Position numbers and translations under genes: made by a program. Below the pieces are notes generated by a model. It saw only the letters and a program-made list of their open reading frames with translations, was not told the DNA's origin and did no database searches. A stretch of DNA of 64,000 bases from Roseiarcus sp963835215 (lineage in GTDB: Bacteria > Pseudomonadota > Alphaproteobacteria > Rhizobiales > Beijerinckiaceae): positions 620,001 to 684,000 of the forward strand of contig CAWIES010000004.1 in NCBI GenBank assembly GCA_963835215.1, read 5' to 3'. Below are positions 43,534 to 52,736 of the stretch, in pieces. How positions within the stretch are numbered: position 1 is the first letter of the stretch; every line of letters begins with the position of its first letter.

Positions 43534-44055
43534 ATGTCGCTCGATCCCTTTCTGCACGCCTCGCTGGTCATCCAGGTCCACGCGGCCTGTGCCTTTCTCG
43601 CGCTCTTTCTTGGCGCGCTGCAATTGTTCCGCAAGAAGGGCGATCCTTTGCACCGGGCGCTTGGCAAGTCCTGGGTGACGCTGATGGCGATTGTCGCGCT
43701 GTCGTCGTTCTTCATCTGGACGATTCGGATGTGGTGGCTGTTCAGCCCGATCCATCTGATCTCGCTGTTCACGCTCGTCATGCTGTGGCTCGGCGTCAAC
43801 CGGGCCCAGCGCGGCGATATCGGAAGCCATCGAAGGACGATGCAATTCACCTATTTTCTGGCGTTAGTGGTGACCGGACTGCTGACGTTCCTGCCCGGCC
43901 GGATCATGTACCGCGTCGCCTTCGGGCCTGAGGGCGCGACGCCGGGCAAGATCGCGGTCTTCGGCGGCGTCGTGATCGCGCTGGCGGCGATCGCCCTGCT
44001 CGCCGCGCTGTGGCGCAAGACCCGGCGCGGCGCGGAATTCGTTGCAACGCACTGA
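43534..44055 (+). CDS. DUF2306-like membrane protein
   Basis: 173 residues, five predicted helices. HAACAFLALFLGALQLFRKKGDPLHRALGKSWVTLMAIVALSSFF matches the DUF2306 pattern, in which conserved histidines (HAACAF, LHRALG, SHRRTMQ) could bind heme or metal. Starts 12 bases after the DUF998-like gene; the two are probably co-transcribed. Confidence 0.78.
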   Translation: MSLDPFLHASLVIQVHAACAFLALFLGALQLFRKKGDPLHRALGKSWVTLMAIVALSSFFIWTIRMWWLFSPIHLISLFTLVMLWLGVNRAQRGDIGSHRRTMQFTYFLALVVTGLLTFLPGRIMYRVAFGPEGATPGKIAVFGGVVIALAAIALLAALWRKTRRGAEFVATH

Positions 44056-44251
44056 GCCGCACAGGTTCGCGACAAGGCGCGGGCGTTAACCGGATTCCTT
44101 CACCACGCAAGTCGAGTCCTTAACGCTAACGCGCGATGGTTGCCTCGCAATTGTTGAAAATGCGAGCAAACGCGCGCAACTCTGGTTCACGTCGCTCGGC
44201 GCCTAGAGGCGATCGCGCCCCTTTTCTCGCTACGAGCGTCGAGGCCAGCTC

Positions 44252-45544
44252 ATGCGAAACGAAACCATTTCGATCCACGGCGGATTCGATCATGACCCGG
44301 CGACCAAGGCGGTCGCCCCGCCGATCTATCAGACCGTCGCCTATGAATTCGACAGCGCCGACCATGGCGCGGCTTTGTTCAATCTCGAAGTCGAAGGCTA
44401 CCGCTACAGCCGCATCGCCAATCCGACGACCGACATTCTCGAAAAGCGCGTCGCGCTGCTCGAGGGCGGCGCCAGCGCGCTCGCGCTCGCCTCGGGCCAG
44501 GCGGCGCTCGCCTATGCTTTCCTCACTTTGGCCGACCACGGCGGCTCGATCGTCGCGCCTCCTACGCTTTACGGCACCACCCACACGCTGCTCGCCCACA
44601 CGCTGCGCCACAATCGCGTGGAAGCGCGCTTTGCCAAAAGCGAGCGGGCGGAAGACATCGCGCCGTTGATCGACGGCTCGACGCGCGCCCTGTTCTGCGA
44701 GTCGATCGGCAATCCGGCCGGCAACATTTGCGACATCGCCGCGCTCGCCGATCTGGCGCATGCGCATGGGGTGCCGCTGGTGGTCGATAACACGGTGGCG
44801 ACGCCGATCCTGCTGCGGCCGATCGAACACGGCGCCGATATCGTCGTCCACTCGCTGACCAAGTTCATGGGCGGCCATGGCGTGGCGATGGGTGGGGCGA
44901 TCGTCGATGCGGGCCGCTTCGACTGGCGCGCCCAGGCAGCGCGCTTTCCGCAATTCTCCGAGCCGGACGAATCCTACCACGGCCTCGTCTATTGCGATCG
45001 TTTCGGCGCCGACGCCTTCCTCGCCCGCGCGCGCAGCGTCTATCAGCGCACGACCGGCGCGGTGCTGGCGCCGATGAACGCGTTTCTGCTTTTGCAGGGC
45101 ATCGAGACCGTCGCCTTGCGTATGCAGCGCCATGTCGAGAACGGCCGGGCCGTCGCCGATTGGCTGCGCGCCGACCGCCGCGTCGCTTGGGTCGACTATG
45201 CCGGCTTTGCCGACAGTCCCTATCACGCGCTGGCTCAGAAATATCTCGGCGGACGCGCCTCTTCGCTGCTGACCTTCGGCGTTGTCGGCGGCCTCGAACC
45301 CGCCAAGCGGTTCTATGACGCGCTCAAGTTGGTCAAGCGGCTGGTCAACATCGGCGACGCGCGTTCGCTGTGCTGCCACCCCGCCTCCACCACCCATCGC
45401 CAGATGACGCCCGACGAGCAACTCCGCGCCGGCGTGCGGCCAGAGACCATCCGCATCAGCGTCGGGCTGGAACACGCCAACGACATCGTCGAAGACCTCG
45501 ACCAAGCGCTCGCCGCATCGGGCGCGCGCCAGGCGGCGGAGTAG
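44252..45544 (+). CDS. metY: O-acetyl-L-homoserine sulfhydrylase
   Basis: 430 residues, PLP enzyme of the Cys/Met metabolism family that makes homocysteine (or methionine from methanethiol) from an O-acylhomoserine. Landmarks: RNETISIHGGFDHDPATKAVAPPIYQTVAYEFDSADHGA, RIANPTTDILEKRVALLEGG, the PLP-lysine region VVHSLTKFMGGHGVAMGG and SLCCHPASTTHRQMTPDEQ. Followed 6 bases later by metA, so both methionine-branch steps lie in one operon. A small hairpin (44144-44166) is in the leader. Confidence 0.94.
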   Translation: MRNETISIHGGFDHDPATKAVAPPIYQTVAYEFDSADHGAALFNLEVEGYRYSRIANPTTDILEKRVALLEGGASALALASGQAALAYAFLTLADHGGSIVAPPTLYGTTHTLLAHTLRHNRVEARFAKSERAEDIAPLIDGSTRALFCESIGNPAGNICDIAALADLAHAHGVPLVVDNTVATPILLRPIEHGADIVVHSLTKFMGGHGVAMGGAIVDAGRFDWRAQAARFPQFSEPDESYHGLVYCDRFGADAFLARARSVYQRTTGAVLAPMNAFLLLQGIETVALRMQRHVENGRAVADWLRADRRVAWVDYAGFADSPYHALAQKYLGGRASSLLTFGVVGGLEPAKRFYDALKLVKRLVNIGDARSLCCHPASTTHRQMTPDEQLRAGVRPETIRISVGLEHANDIVEDLDQALAASGARQAAE

Positions 45545-45550
45545 GCCGCC

Positions 45551-46576
45551 ATGCCGCTGACCCTCGAATCCAAGGCGCCGCAATTCTCCCCTTCGTCGGT
45601 GCGCGAGCGCCGCGTGCGTCGCGGCGTCTTCGCCGACCGCGGCAAGCGCCTCAACGTCGGCCTGGTCAACAACATGCCCGACGGGGCGGTCGCCGCCACG
45701 CAGCGCCAGTTCGTCAACCTGATCGAAGCGGCGAGCGGCGAATTCGACGTGCGCCTCAGCCTGTTCGACCTCGAAACGCTGCCGCGCTCGCACGCGGCGC
45801 GCAGCGCGATGCGCGAGGACTACCGCCGCGCACGCACGCTGCCGAGCGTGCCGCGCGACGCGATCATCGTCACCGGCGCCGAGCCGCGCGCCGACTCTCT
45901 GCGTAACGAGCCGTACTGGGACGAGCTCGGCTTCGTGCTCGACTGGGCCGACGCCAATGCGCTCTCGACCCTTCACTCCTGTCTCGCCGCGCACGCGGCG
46001 GTGCTGCGCCGCGACGGCGTCGTCCGGCGGCGGCTGGCGGCAAAATGTTCCGGCGTCTTCGCCGTCGATGTCGTGGCCGACCATGAGCTGACCGCCGGCA
46101 TCGAAGGCGGTTTTCGGCTCCCGCATTCACGCTGGAATGGCCTCGATGAGGCCGAGCTTACCGGCAAGGGCTATCAGGTGCTGACGCGCTCCAAGACCTG
46201 CGGGATCGACATGTTCGTGCGCAATTCGCGCAGCCTGCACGTATTCTTGCAGGGCCACCCCGAATATGACGCGGACACCCTGGCGCGTGAACACCGGCGC
46301 GATACGCTGCGCTTCCTGCGCGGCGAAGCGCCGGCGCCGCTTCCCCCGACCGATTATTTTCCCCCCGCCGTCGCCGCCACGATCGCCGATTTCGTCGCCC
46401 GCGCCCAGACGCCCGGCTCGGAACGGGGGCCCTATCCGGCTGCGGCGCTCGCCATCGACCAGGCGCCATGGCGCGAGGCCGGGGTGCGGCTGGCGCGAAA
46501 TTGGCTCGATGCGGTGGCGCGACGCAAGGCGGCGCGAAATGCGACCTCGTTTGCGGTCGCCCGCTGGGGCGGCTAG
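45551..46576 (+). CDS. metA: Homoserine O-acyltransferase, MetA (HTS) family, divergent
   Basis: 341 residues. The HTS-family core is visible: VGLVNNMPDGAVAATQRQFVNLI, nucleophile Cys in STLHSCLAAHAAVL, catalytic His in VFLQGHPEYDADTLAREHRRD, and YFPPAVAATIADF. It acylates homoserine with succinyl- or acetyl-CoA to feed MetY. It is more divergent than E. coli MetA around the nucleophile (SCLAAHA where CWGAQA is usual), so acyl donor and even substrate should not be assumed. Confidence 0.86.
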   Translation: MPLTLESKAPQFSPSSVRERRVRRGVFADRGKRLNVGLVNNMPDGAVAATQRQFVNLIEAASGEFDVRLSLFDLETLPRSHAARSAMREDYRRARTLPSVPRDAIIVTGAEPRADSLRNEPYWDELGFVLDWADANALSTLHSCLAAHAAVLRRDGVVRRRLAAKCSGVFAVDVVADHELTAGIEGGFRLPHSRWNGLDEAELTGKGYQVLTRSKTCGIDMFVRNSRSLHVFLQGHPEYDADTLAREHRRDTLRFLRGEAPAPLPPTDYFPPAVAATIADFVARAQTPGSERGPYPAAALAIDQAPWREAGVRLARNWLDAVARRKAARNATSFAVARWGG

Positions 46577-46634
46577 AAGGGCGGCGCCGATGGATTGTCT
46601 CGAAAGCACCAGCCGTGACGACGCAGGGAAACGC

Positions 46635-47136
46635 ATGACCGCTCCTCATGGCGGCGAGGACGCGGCGGCGTATCGCCGGGCCATGCGCGAGTTCGCCGCG
46701 GGCGTCGCGATCGTCGCTTGCGGCGCGGGGCGACAATCGCGCCGGCTGCACCGTCACCGCGCTGACCTCCCTGTCGCTGAGCCCGCCGACCCTGCTCGTC
46801 TGCCTCGGTCGCGAGGCGCTGACGCTGGCGCGCCTGCGCGAGAGCGGCGCCTTCTCGGTCAATCTGCTCGCCTCCCGCCACCAGGAACTCGCCGAGGTCT
46901 TTGCCGGCCGCAACGGCCTCCATGGCGCGGCGCGCTTCGCGCTCGGGCGCTGGGCGCCGCTGGTCACCGGCGCTCCGCTGCTGGCGGACGCGCTGGCGGC
47001 GATCGACTGCCGGGTCGAGGAGATCATCGAGCGCCACACCCACGCGATCGTCATCGGCGCGATGGCCGGGGTGCGGCAGGGCGAGAGCGGACCTGCTCTC
47101 GCCCATTGGCGCAGCCGCTACGAGAGCCTGGAATGA
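46635..47136 (+). CDS. Flavin reductase-like domain protein
   Basis: About 166 residues. Starts MTAPHGGEDAAAYRRAMREF at 46635, then AAGVAIVACGAGDNRAGCTVTALTSLSLSPPTLLVCLGREALTLARLRESGAFSVNLLASRHQELAEVFAG, the FMN-binding FlaRed fold of two-component monooxygenase partners. One extra G in a GGGG run near 46732 breaks the frame. Its stop overlaps the start of the acyl-CoA synthetase by ATGA. It may supply reduced flavin to an enzyme of the neighbouring cluster. Confidence 0.86.
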
Positions 47137-48914
47137 GCTTGGCCGCGCCGCCGCGCGCCGCGGCGACGCCCGCCCGCGCCTGGCTGAGAGCGCTGCAGAT
47201 CACCGACGAGGCGAGCCGCGACCCTAGCCGCACGCTGGCGCTCGCCGTCAATCAATGGGCGGACCGTTACGGCGACGCGCCGGCGCTGATCAGCGAGCGC
47301 GAACGCTTCAGCTTCCGCGCGCTCGCCGCGCGCGCCAACGCCTATTCCCGTTGGGCGCTCGCCGCGAACCTCGCCAAGGGCGACGTTGTCGCGCTGATGA
47401 TGGGCAATCGACCCGAATATTTCGCCCTCTGGCTCGGCCTGACCCAGGTCGGCGTCGTCGTCGCACTGCTCAACGTCAATCTTGCAGGTCTCGCGCTCGC
47501 CCATGGCGTGAAGGTCGCAGGCGCGCGCGCGGCGATCGTCGAAGCGCCCTTCGCGGAAATCTGCGCCGCCGCCTTCGCAGATCTCTCGCTCGAAGTCTGG
47601 CGCCACGGAGGCGAGGGCGTTGACGCGCGCCGCGTCGACCTCGCGCTTGAGAACCTCTCGGGTGCGCCGCTCACGGCAGAGGAGCGACGCGCAACCAGCC
47701 TCGCCGATCGGGCGTTGCTGATCTACACCTCGGGCACCACCGGCCTGCCCAAGGCCGCCGCGGTCAGCCACCATCGCGTCGTCGCCTGGAGTCATTGGTT
47801 CGCCGGCCTTGCCGACATGGGGCCGGGCGACCGCATGTACGATTGCCTGCCGCTTTGCCACAGCGTCGGTGGCGTTGCGGCGCTGGGCGCGCCGCTGGTC
47901 AACGGCGGCTCCGTGGTCATCGCCGAGCGCTTTTCGGCGAGCCGCTTCTGGGCCGACGTGACGCACTGGAACTGTACGATGGCGCAGTATATCGGCGAGC
48001 TCTGCCGCTATCTCGTCGCCGCGCCGCCCTGCCCCGAGGAAGGCGCGCACAATCTGCGCCTCGTCTGCGGCAATGGCCTCGCCGCCGATGTCTGGCGCGC
48101 CTTCGCCGCTCGCTTTGGCGTGCCACAGATCCTTGAGTTCTACGCCTCGAGCGAAGGCAACGTGACCCTCTACAATGTGGAAGGCAGGATCGGCGCGATC
48201 GGCAAACAACCTTCATTCCTCGCCGTGCGCGATGCGGTCGCGATCGCCCGTTTCGACTATGACCAAGAGGCGCCGTGGCGCGGCCCGAACGGCCTTGGCG
48301 CGCGCTGCGGCGTGGATGAGGTCGGAGAGGCGCTCGGCCGCATCGCCGCTGAACCCGGTCGGCGTTTCGAGGGCTACACCGAGCGCGAAGCGACCGAGAA
48401 GAAGACCCTGCGCGATGTCTTCGCACCCGGCGACGCCTGGATGCGCACTGGCGATCTGATGCGGCGTGACCCTGAGGGCTTTTATTACTTCGTCGACCGC
48501 ATCGGCGACACGTTTCGTTGGAAGGGCGAGAATGTTGCGACCAGTGAGGTCGCCGCCGCGCTGCTCGCCGCGCCCGGCGTGCGCGAAGCCCTCGTCTATG
48601 GCGTCACCGTGCCAAACGCCGACGGCAAGGCCGGCATGGCGGCGCTGGTCATCGAAGGCGCGCCCGATCTTGCCGGGATCGCGCGCGCGCTTAGCGCCCT
48701 GCCCCGCTACGCGCGCCCGCTGTTCCTGCGCTTGCGCGCCGAATTAGAGGCGACCGCGACCTTCAAGCCGCAGCGCCGCGCGCTCGCCGAGCAGGGCTTC
48801 GATCCCGCCCGCGTCGGCGATCCGCTCTATGTCTACGAGGCGGAGCTTGAGGCATACGTCGCGCTCGACGCGCCGCGCCATGCGGCGATCGTCGCGGGGA
48901 CGATGCGGCTCTGA
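47133..48914 (+). CDS. Very-long-chain acyl-CoA synthetase-like (FATP/FadD6 type)
   Basis: 593 residues from the ATG at 47133. Adenylation motifs: LLIYTSGTTGLPKAAAVSHHR, FYASSEGNVTLYNVEGRIGAIG (the E-G-N pattern of the FATP/VLCS group), DAWMRTGDLMRRDPEGFYYFVDRIGDTFRWKGENV, and catalytic Lys region ATFKPQRRALAEQGFD. Activates long-chain fatty acids, possibly coupled to uptake. Translationally coupled to the flavin reductase. Confidence 0.9.
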   Translation: MSLAAPPRAAATPARAWLRALQITDEASRDPSRTLALAVNQWADRYGDAPALISERERFSFRALAARANAYSRWALAANLAKGDVVALMMGNRPEYFALWLGLTQVGVVVALLNVNLAGLALAHGVKVAGARAAIVEAPFAEICAAAFADLSLEVWRHGGEGVDARRVDLALENLSGAPLTAEERRATSLADRALLIYTSGTTGLPKAAAVSHHRVVAWSHWFAGLADMGPGDRMYDCLPLCHSVGGVAALGAPLVNGGSVVIAERFSASRFWADVTHWNCTMAQYIGELCRYLVAAPPCPEEGAHNLRLVCGNGLAADVWRAFAARFGVPQILEFYASSEGNVTLYNVEGRIGAIGKQPSFLAVRDAVAIARFDYDQEAPWRGPNGLGARCGVDEVGEALGRIAAEPGRRFEGYTEREATEKKTLRDVFAPGDAWMRTGDLMRRDPEGFYYFVDRIGDTFRWKGENVATSEVAAALLAAPGVREALVYGVTVPNADGKAGMAALVIEGAPDLAGIARALSALPRYARPLFLRLRAELEATATFKPQRRALAEQGFDPARVGDPLYVYEAELEAYVALDAPRHAAIVAGTMRL

Positions 48915-48916
48915 AA

Positions 48917-48940
48917 CCCTTCCCCCTTGCGGGGGAAGGG
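48917..48940. terminator. Short palindrome between convergent genes
   Basis: CCCTTCCCCC-TTGC-GGGGGAAGGG, a 10-bp perfect stem lying between the stops at 48914 and 48950. Related to hairpin 1 of the dispersed repeat and likely used as a two-way terminator; there is no T tract. Confidence 0.6.
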
Positions 48941-48949
48941 CGCGAACAT

Positions 48950-49906
48950 TCACCCCATCGCCCCGAAGGCGCGCCGCAGTTCGTCGCCGATCCCCTCCAG
49001 CGCCGCCTGCCCGGCCGGGATGACGGCGCCGAGGCCGTAGAAATGGTGGATGAGGCCGGCATGGACCATTAGCGCGGCGCTGACGCCGGCCTGTGACAGC
49101 GCCTCGACATAGAGCGCGCCCTCGTCGCGCAGCGGATCGAATTCGGCGACATGGACGAGCGCGGGCGGCAGGCGCGAGAAGTCGTCGCCTCTTAGCGGCG
49201 CAACATGCGGATCGCTGGGCGAGACATCGGCGACGCGGTAGAATTCCCAGTAGCGCGCCATGGTCGCTTCCTCAATCAGATAGCCGCTCGAAAGTTCGGC
49301 GCGCGAGCGGGTGCGCCCGAGCGGCTCCATCACCGGACACAGCAGCAGTTGCAGGGCGAGCGGTTTGGGCGACCGGCGCGCGGCGACGACCGCGAGATTG
49401 GCGCCCGCCGAGTCGCCGGCGACGCCGAAGCGCCGCGGGTCGACGCCGAAACGCTCGGGGTCATCGAGGATTGCATCGAGCGCCGCCTCGGCGTCTTCGA
49501 TGGCGGCGGGAAAGCGATGCTCGGGCGCCAGGCGATAGTCGACTGCGATGATCCGGCACTTGCCGCGCGCAGCGAGCGTGGCGCAGATCGCGTCGTGGCT
49601 GTCGAGGCCGCCGGAAATCCAGCCCCCACCGTGGAAATAGAGCAAGGCGGGCAGCAGCGCGTTGCCCTGCCCTGGCGGCGTACAATGCCTGACCGCGACA
49701 CCCGCTCCAGGGCCGATCCGCTCGTCGCGCCGCTCGACCGGCGGCGCCGGGCCGGCAAAGGCAGCCAGCGCGGCCGTCGCCTCACGAAGACTTGAAAGGT
49801 CGCTCGCAACTGCGCGCCCCCGCGCGCCGGCCGCGAGAGACGCAAGCAGGCGCCGGGCGCGCGGGTCGAGCCCCGATCGGTCGAAGTCGCGCGAGTGCGT
49901 CGTCAT
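48950..49906 (-). CDS. Alpha/beta hydrolase, hormone-sensitive lipase family
   Basis: 318 residues. Oxyanion motif YFHGGGWISGG, nucleophile Ser in VAGDSAGANLAVV, catalytic Asp in EFDPLRDEG and His in GLIHHFYGL. Its start overlaps the stop of the upstream carrier protein gene (ATGA), which suggests that it acts on, or releases, a carrier-bound or esterified product. Confidence 0.9.
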   Translation of the reverse strand: MTTHSRDFDRSGLDPRARRLLASLAAGARGRAVASDLSSLREATAALAAFAGPAPPVERRDERIGPGAGVAVRHCTPPGQGNALLPALLYFHGGGWISGGLDSHDAICATLAARGKCRIIAVDYRLAPEHRFPAAIEDAEAALDAILDDPERFGVDPRRFGVAGDSAGANLAVVAARRSPKPLALQLLLCPVMEPLGRTRSRAELSSGYLIEEATMARYWEFYRVADVSPSDPHVAPLRGDDFSRLPPALVHVAEFDPLRDEGALYVEALSQAGVSAALMVHAGLIHHFYGLGAVIPAGQAALEGIGDELRRAFGAMG

Positions 49907-50160
49907 GCCGTTTGCAACCGCGCGACGAGCGCCTCGATCGAGGCGATCGAGCGAAAGTTTTCCGGCGTCAACTCGGCGTCAGGGATCGCGAGGTCATAGG
50001 CCGCTTCGATCGCCAGCATCAGCTTCACCGTCGCCATCGAGGTCAGCCCGCAATCATGCAGATCGGCCTCGCGGGCGCGCGCCGGGTCGGCTGGAAGGGC
50101 CGGCGCGAACTCGCGCACGAGGTCCCGAATCCGTTCGTCTGGCGTCGCGCAATCGCTCAT
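49903..50160 (-). CDS. Acyl/peptidyl carrier protein 1
   Basis: 85 residues, a four-helix carrier protein. The phosphopantetheine attachment Ser lies in LHDCGLTSMATVKLMLAIEAAYDL, where the usual DSL reads TSM. The C-terminus PENFRSIASIEALVARLQ is typical. Coupled to the hydrolase gene and divergent from the acyl-CoA dehydrogenase, which neighbours an amino acid:[carrier protein] ligase. It is the best candidate for that ligase's partner. Confidence 0.88.
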   Translation of the reverse strand: MSDCATPDERIRDLVREFAPALPADPARAREADLHDCGLTSMATVKLMLAIEAAYDLAIPDAELTPENFRSIASIEALVARLQTA

Positions 50161-50456
50161 GGTCAGCGTTCCGTCACAAAATGGGACGAGTATCTATCTA
50201 GCATTTGAATCGAATTCGCATCGTATCTTTGCGCGTTAAGCCTAATTTGCGCGGACCGAATTAGGGTTTACTTTCAGAAATCGCGTTAGGATATCGTTAA
50301 GGTTTAAAGGTTGGATTTGTCGCTCATGTTATTAAACTGCGCTATTAACGCTCATCGTCCGAGTTCGATGTTTGACGATGCTGTGGGTCGGTGAAAGTCT
50401 ATACCGAGAGTGAGACTTTTGCCGCCGCCAAACCATCAGTTTCCGGAGTTGTCGTT
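50161..50456. promoter_or_regulatory. AT-rich divergent promoter region
   Basis: 296 bases between carrier protein 1 and the acyl-CoA dehydrogenase, clearly AT-richer than its surroundings, with several GTTAA/TTAAG stretches and one GAATC (GANTC) site near 50206. No defined operator recognised. Confidence 0.45.
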
Positions 50457-51680
50457 ATGAGCCACAACGTCAGCCCACTCACCCCTCGCAACACCCGCGC
50501 CAGAGAGGGCGACGCATCCGGTTCGCTCGACTTCATCACCCGCGCCGAGGCGGTCGCAGAGATCGCCGCGGGCTTCGCCGACGCGGTCGACCGCGAGGCC
50601 CGCTTCCCCACCGAAGCTTTCGCAGCGCTGCGCGAGCGCAAGCTGCTCGGCATGCTGGTTCCGCGCGAACTCGGCGGCGAGGGCGCACGCGCCGCCGACG
50701 TCGCCGACGTCTGCGCCATTCTTGGCCGCGCGTGCGGCGCGAGCGCGATGATCTTCGCCATGCATCAGGTCAAACTCGCCTGCCTGACGCGCCATGCGCG
50801 CGGCGCGCCCTGGCAGCTCGCCTTCTTGCGCGAGGTCGCCGAGCGGCAATGGCTGCTCGCCTCTTCGACCACCGAGGCCTCCAACGGCGGCGACGTGCGC
50901 TCAAGCGAAGCGCCAATGCGCTTTTCCGGCAGCCGCGTCTCGCTGGAGCGCGACGCCTCCGTTATCTCCTATGGACGCGAGGCCGATGCGCTGGTCACCA
51001 CCGCGCGGCGCTCCGACAGCGCGGCCAAATCCGATCAGGTGCTGGTCGTCTTCCGGCGCTCGGATTACACGCTCGAGCCGACCCAGAGCTGGGACACGCT
51101 CGGCATGCGCGGCACTTGCAGCGTCGGCTTCATCGTCCGCGCCGAGGGCGAGGCCGATCAGATTTTGCCCGAACCCTACGAGCGCATCCACAGCCAGACC
51201 ATGGTGCCCTACGCGCATCTGTTCTGGAGCGCGGCATGGTTCGGCGTCGCCTCCGGCGCCGTCGCCCGCGCCCGCGCCTTCGTGCGCAAGGCGGCGCGCG
51301 CCGCCGGCGGGCGCACGCCTCCCGCCGCGGCGCAGCTCACCCGCGCACGCCTGTCGCTGGAGACTCTGCGCGCCACTGTTCAGGCCGGCCTCGCGAATTT
51401 TGAGCGCCACGGCGCCGATCCCGGCGGCCTGTCGACGATGGAGGCGCAGCTCGCGCTGACCATGCTCAAGGTCGAGGCTTCGGAGCTCGCCGTCGCGACC
51501 GTGCTGACCTCGATGCGCGCCTGTGGCCTCACCGGCTATCGCAACGACAGCGAGTTCGCCATGGGCCGCTTCCTGCGCGACATCCTCTCAGCGCCTATCA
51601 TGATCAACAACGACCGCATCCTCGCCAGCGCTGATCCGGCGGTGCTGATGAGCGAAGCGCCGACCGCGCTCAGCCGCTAG
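50457..51680 (+). CDS. Acyl-CoA dehydrogenase-like flavoprotein
   Basis: 407 residues from the ATG at 50457, preceded by GGAG. Landmarks: helical N-terminal domain with KLLGMLVPRELGGEGARAADVADVCAILGRACGASAMIFAMHQ, middle beta domain LLASSTTEASNGGDVRSSEAPMRF and LGMRGTCSVGFIV, C-terminal helices with ACGLTGYRNDSEFAMGRFLRDILSAPIMINNDRI. Relatives beside amino acid:[carrier protein] ligases may oxidise carrier-bound aminoacyl groups, as prolyl-carrier oxidases do; this is inference. Confidence 0.88.
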   Translation: MSHNVSPLTPRNTRAREGDASGSLDFITRAEAVAEIAAGFADAVDREARFPTEAFAALRERKLLGMLVPRELGGEGARAADVADVCAILGRACGASAMIFAMHQVKLACLTRHARGAPWQLAFLREVAERQWLLASSTTEASNGGDVRSSEAPMRFSGSRVSLERDASVISYGREADALVTTARRSDSAAKSDQVLVVFRRSDYTLEPTQSWDTLGMRGTCSVGFIVRAEGEADQILPEPYERIHSQTMVPYAHLFWSAAWFGVASGAVARARAFVRKAARAAGGRTPPAAAQLTRARLSLETLRATVQAGLANFERHGADPGGLSTMEAQLALTMLKVEASELAVATVLTSMRACGLTGYRNDSEFAMGRFLRDILSAPIMINNDRILASADPAVLMSEAPTALSR

Positions 51681-51704
51681 CTTTAGAGATAGGGAACCCC
51701 GTCG

Positions 51705-52628
51705 ATGAGCGTTGCGCCTCCCCGCCTTGGCCAGCCCGCCGCCTCGCCCGAAGAAATTTTCGAGGCGATGTTCCGCCCGACCGGCATCGACGGCGTCTAT
51801 GGCCGCTCCGGCGCCTATGAGACCGTGGTCGAGGGGCTCGGCGCGTTGATCACGCGCCTGCGCGACCCGCGCGCCGAAGTCGTCCGTTTCCCGCCGGTCG
51901 TCAGCCGCGCGCTGATCGAGAAATCGGGCTATCTGAAAAGCTTTCCCAATCTGCTCGGCTGTGTGTGCGCGCTCGGAGGCGGCGAAAAGGGGATCGGCGC
52001 GGCAGTCGACCGCTTCGAGGCCGGGGGAGAGTGGACCGACTCGCTCGAAGCGACCGACCTCGTGCTGGCGCCGGCGGCCTGTTATCCCGTCTATCCGATG
52101 GCGGCGCAGCGCGGACGCGTGCCGAGCGACGGGCTGATCTTCGACGTCGCCTCCGATTGTTTCCGCCGCGAGCCCTCGCGCGAGATCGACCGGCTGCAGT
52201 CGTTCCGCATGCGCGAATTCGTTTTCATCGGCGCGCCCGACGCGGCGACCGCGTTCCGCGAGAGCTGGGTGGCGCGCGCCGCCCGCGTCGCCGAAACGCT
52301 CGGCCTCTCGCACCGCATCGAGGCGGCGAGCGATCCGTTCTTCGGCCGCGGCGGCGCGATGGTCGGCCGCTTCCAGATCGAGCAGCAATTGAAGTTTGAA
52401 TTGGTGGTGCCGGTGCGCTCGGCCGACCGGCCGACCGCCTGCATGAGCTTCAACTGCCACCGTGAACATTTCGGTCAGACCTGGAGCTTGCGCAGCGAAG
52501 ACGGCGAGACCGCCCACACCGCCTGCGTCGCCTTCGGCATCGATCGCCTGGCCGCCGCGCTGTTCGCCGCGCACGGGCTGGAGGCCGCCAAATGGCCGGC
52601 CGCGGTGCGAGAGGCGCTCGGACTGTAG
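51705..52628 (+). CDS. Amino acid:[carrier protein] ligase (atypical SerRS-like)
   Basis: 307 residues, a class II aminoacyl-tRNA synthetase core without a tRNA-binding arm. Motif 2 is CFRREPSREIDRLQSFRMREFVFIG and motif 3 is HTACVAFGIDRLAAALF. Cys126, a Glu/Cys in the 152-171 region and Cys274 fit the zinc site described for the Bradyrhizobium enzymes, which load glycine or alanine onto the phosphopantetheine of a small carrier protein and not onto tRNA. Lies 24 bases after the dehydrogenase gene, with carrier proteins nearby. Confidence 0.9.
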   Translation: MSVAPPRLGQPAASPEEIFEAMFRPTGIDGVYGRSGAYETVVEGLGALITRLRDPRAEVVRFPPVVSRALIEKSGYLKSFPNLLGCVCALGGGEKGIGAAVDRFEAGGEWTDSLEATDLVLAPAACYPVYPMAAQRGRVPSDGLIFDVASDCFRREPSREIDRLQSFRMREFVFIGAPDAATAFRESWVARAARVAETLGLSHRIEAASDPFFGRGGAMVGRFQIEQQLKFELVVPVRSADRPTACMSFNCHREHFGQTWSLRSEDGETAHTACVAFGIDRLAAALFAAHGLEAAKWPAAVREALGL

Positions 52629-52736
52629 GGCGCTTCCGCCCCGCTTGACGGGCCCCCGCCGGCCTGACAAATTAGTTATAGAGTATAGCGATCTGCCGTC
52701 CTTTGCCCGAAACGCATTGGCGGCTCGGAGGAAGCG

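Noticed and set aside
44060..44251. SAM-II riboswitch upstream of metY: TTAACCGGATT near 44086 resembles the SAM-II loop, and GCTAAC follows.
   Set aside because: The P1 stem and the GCUAAA pseudoknot strand do not line up. Only a separate small hairpin (CTCGCA / TGCGAG, 44144-44166) is convincing.
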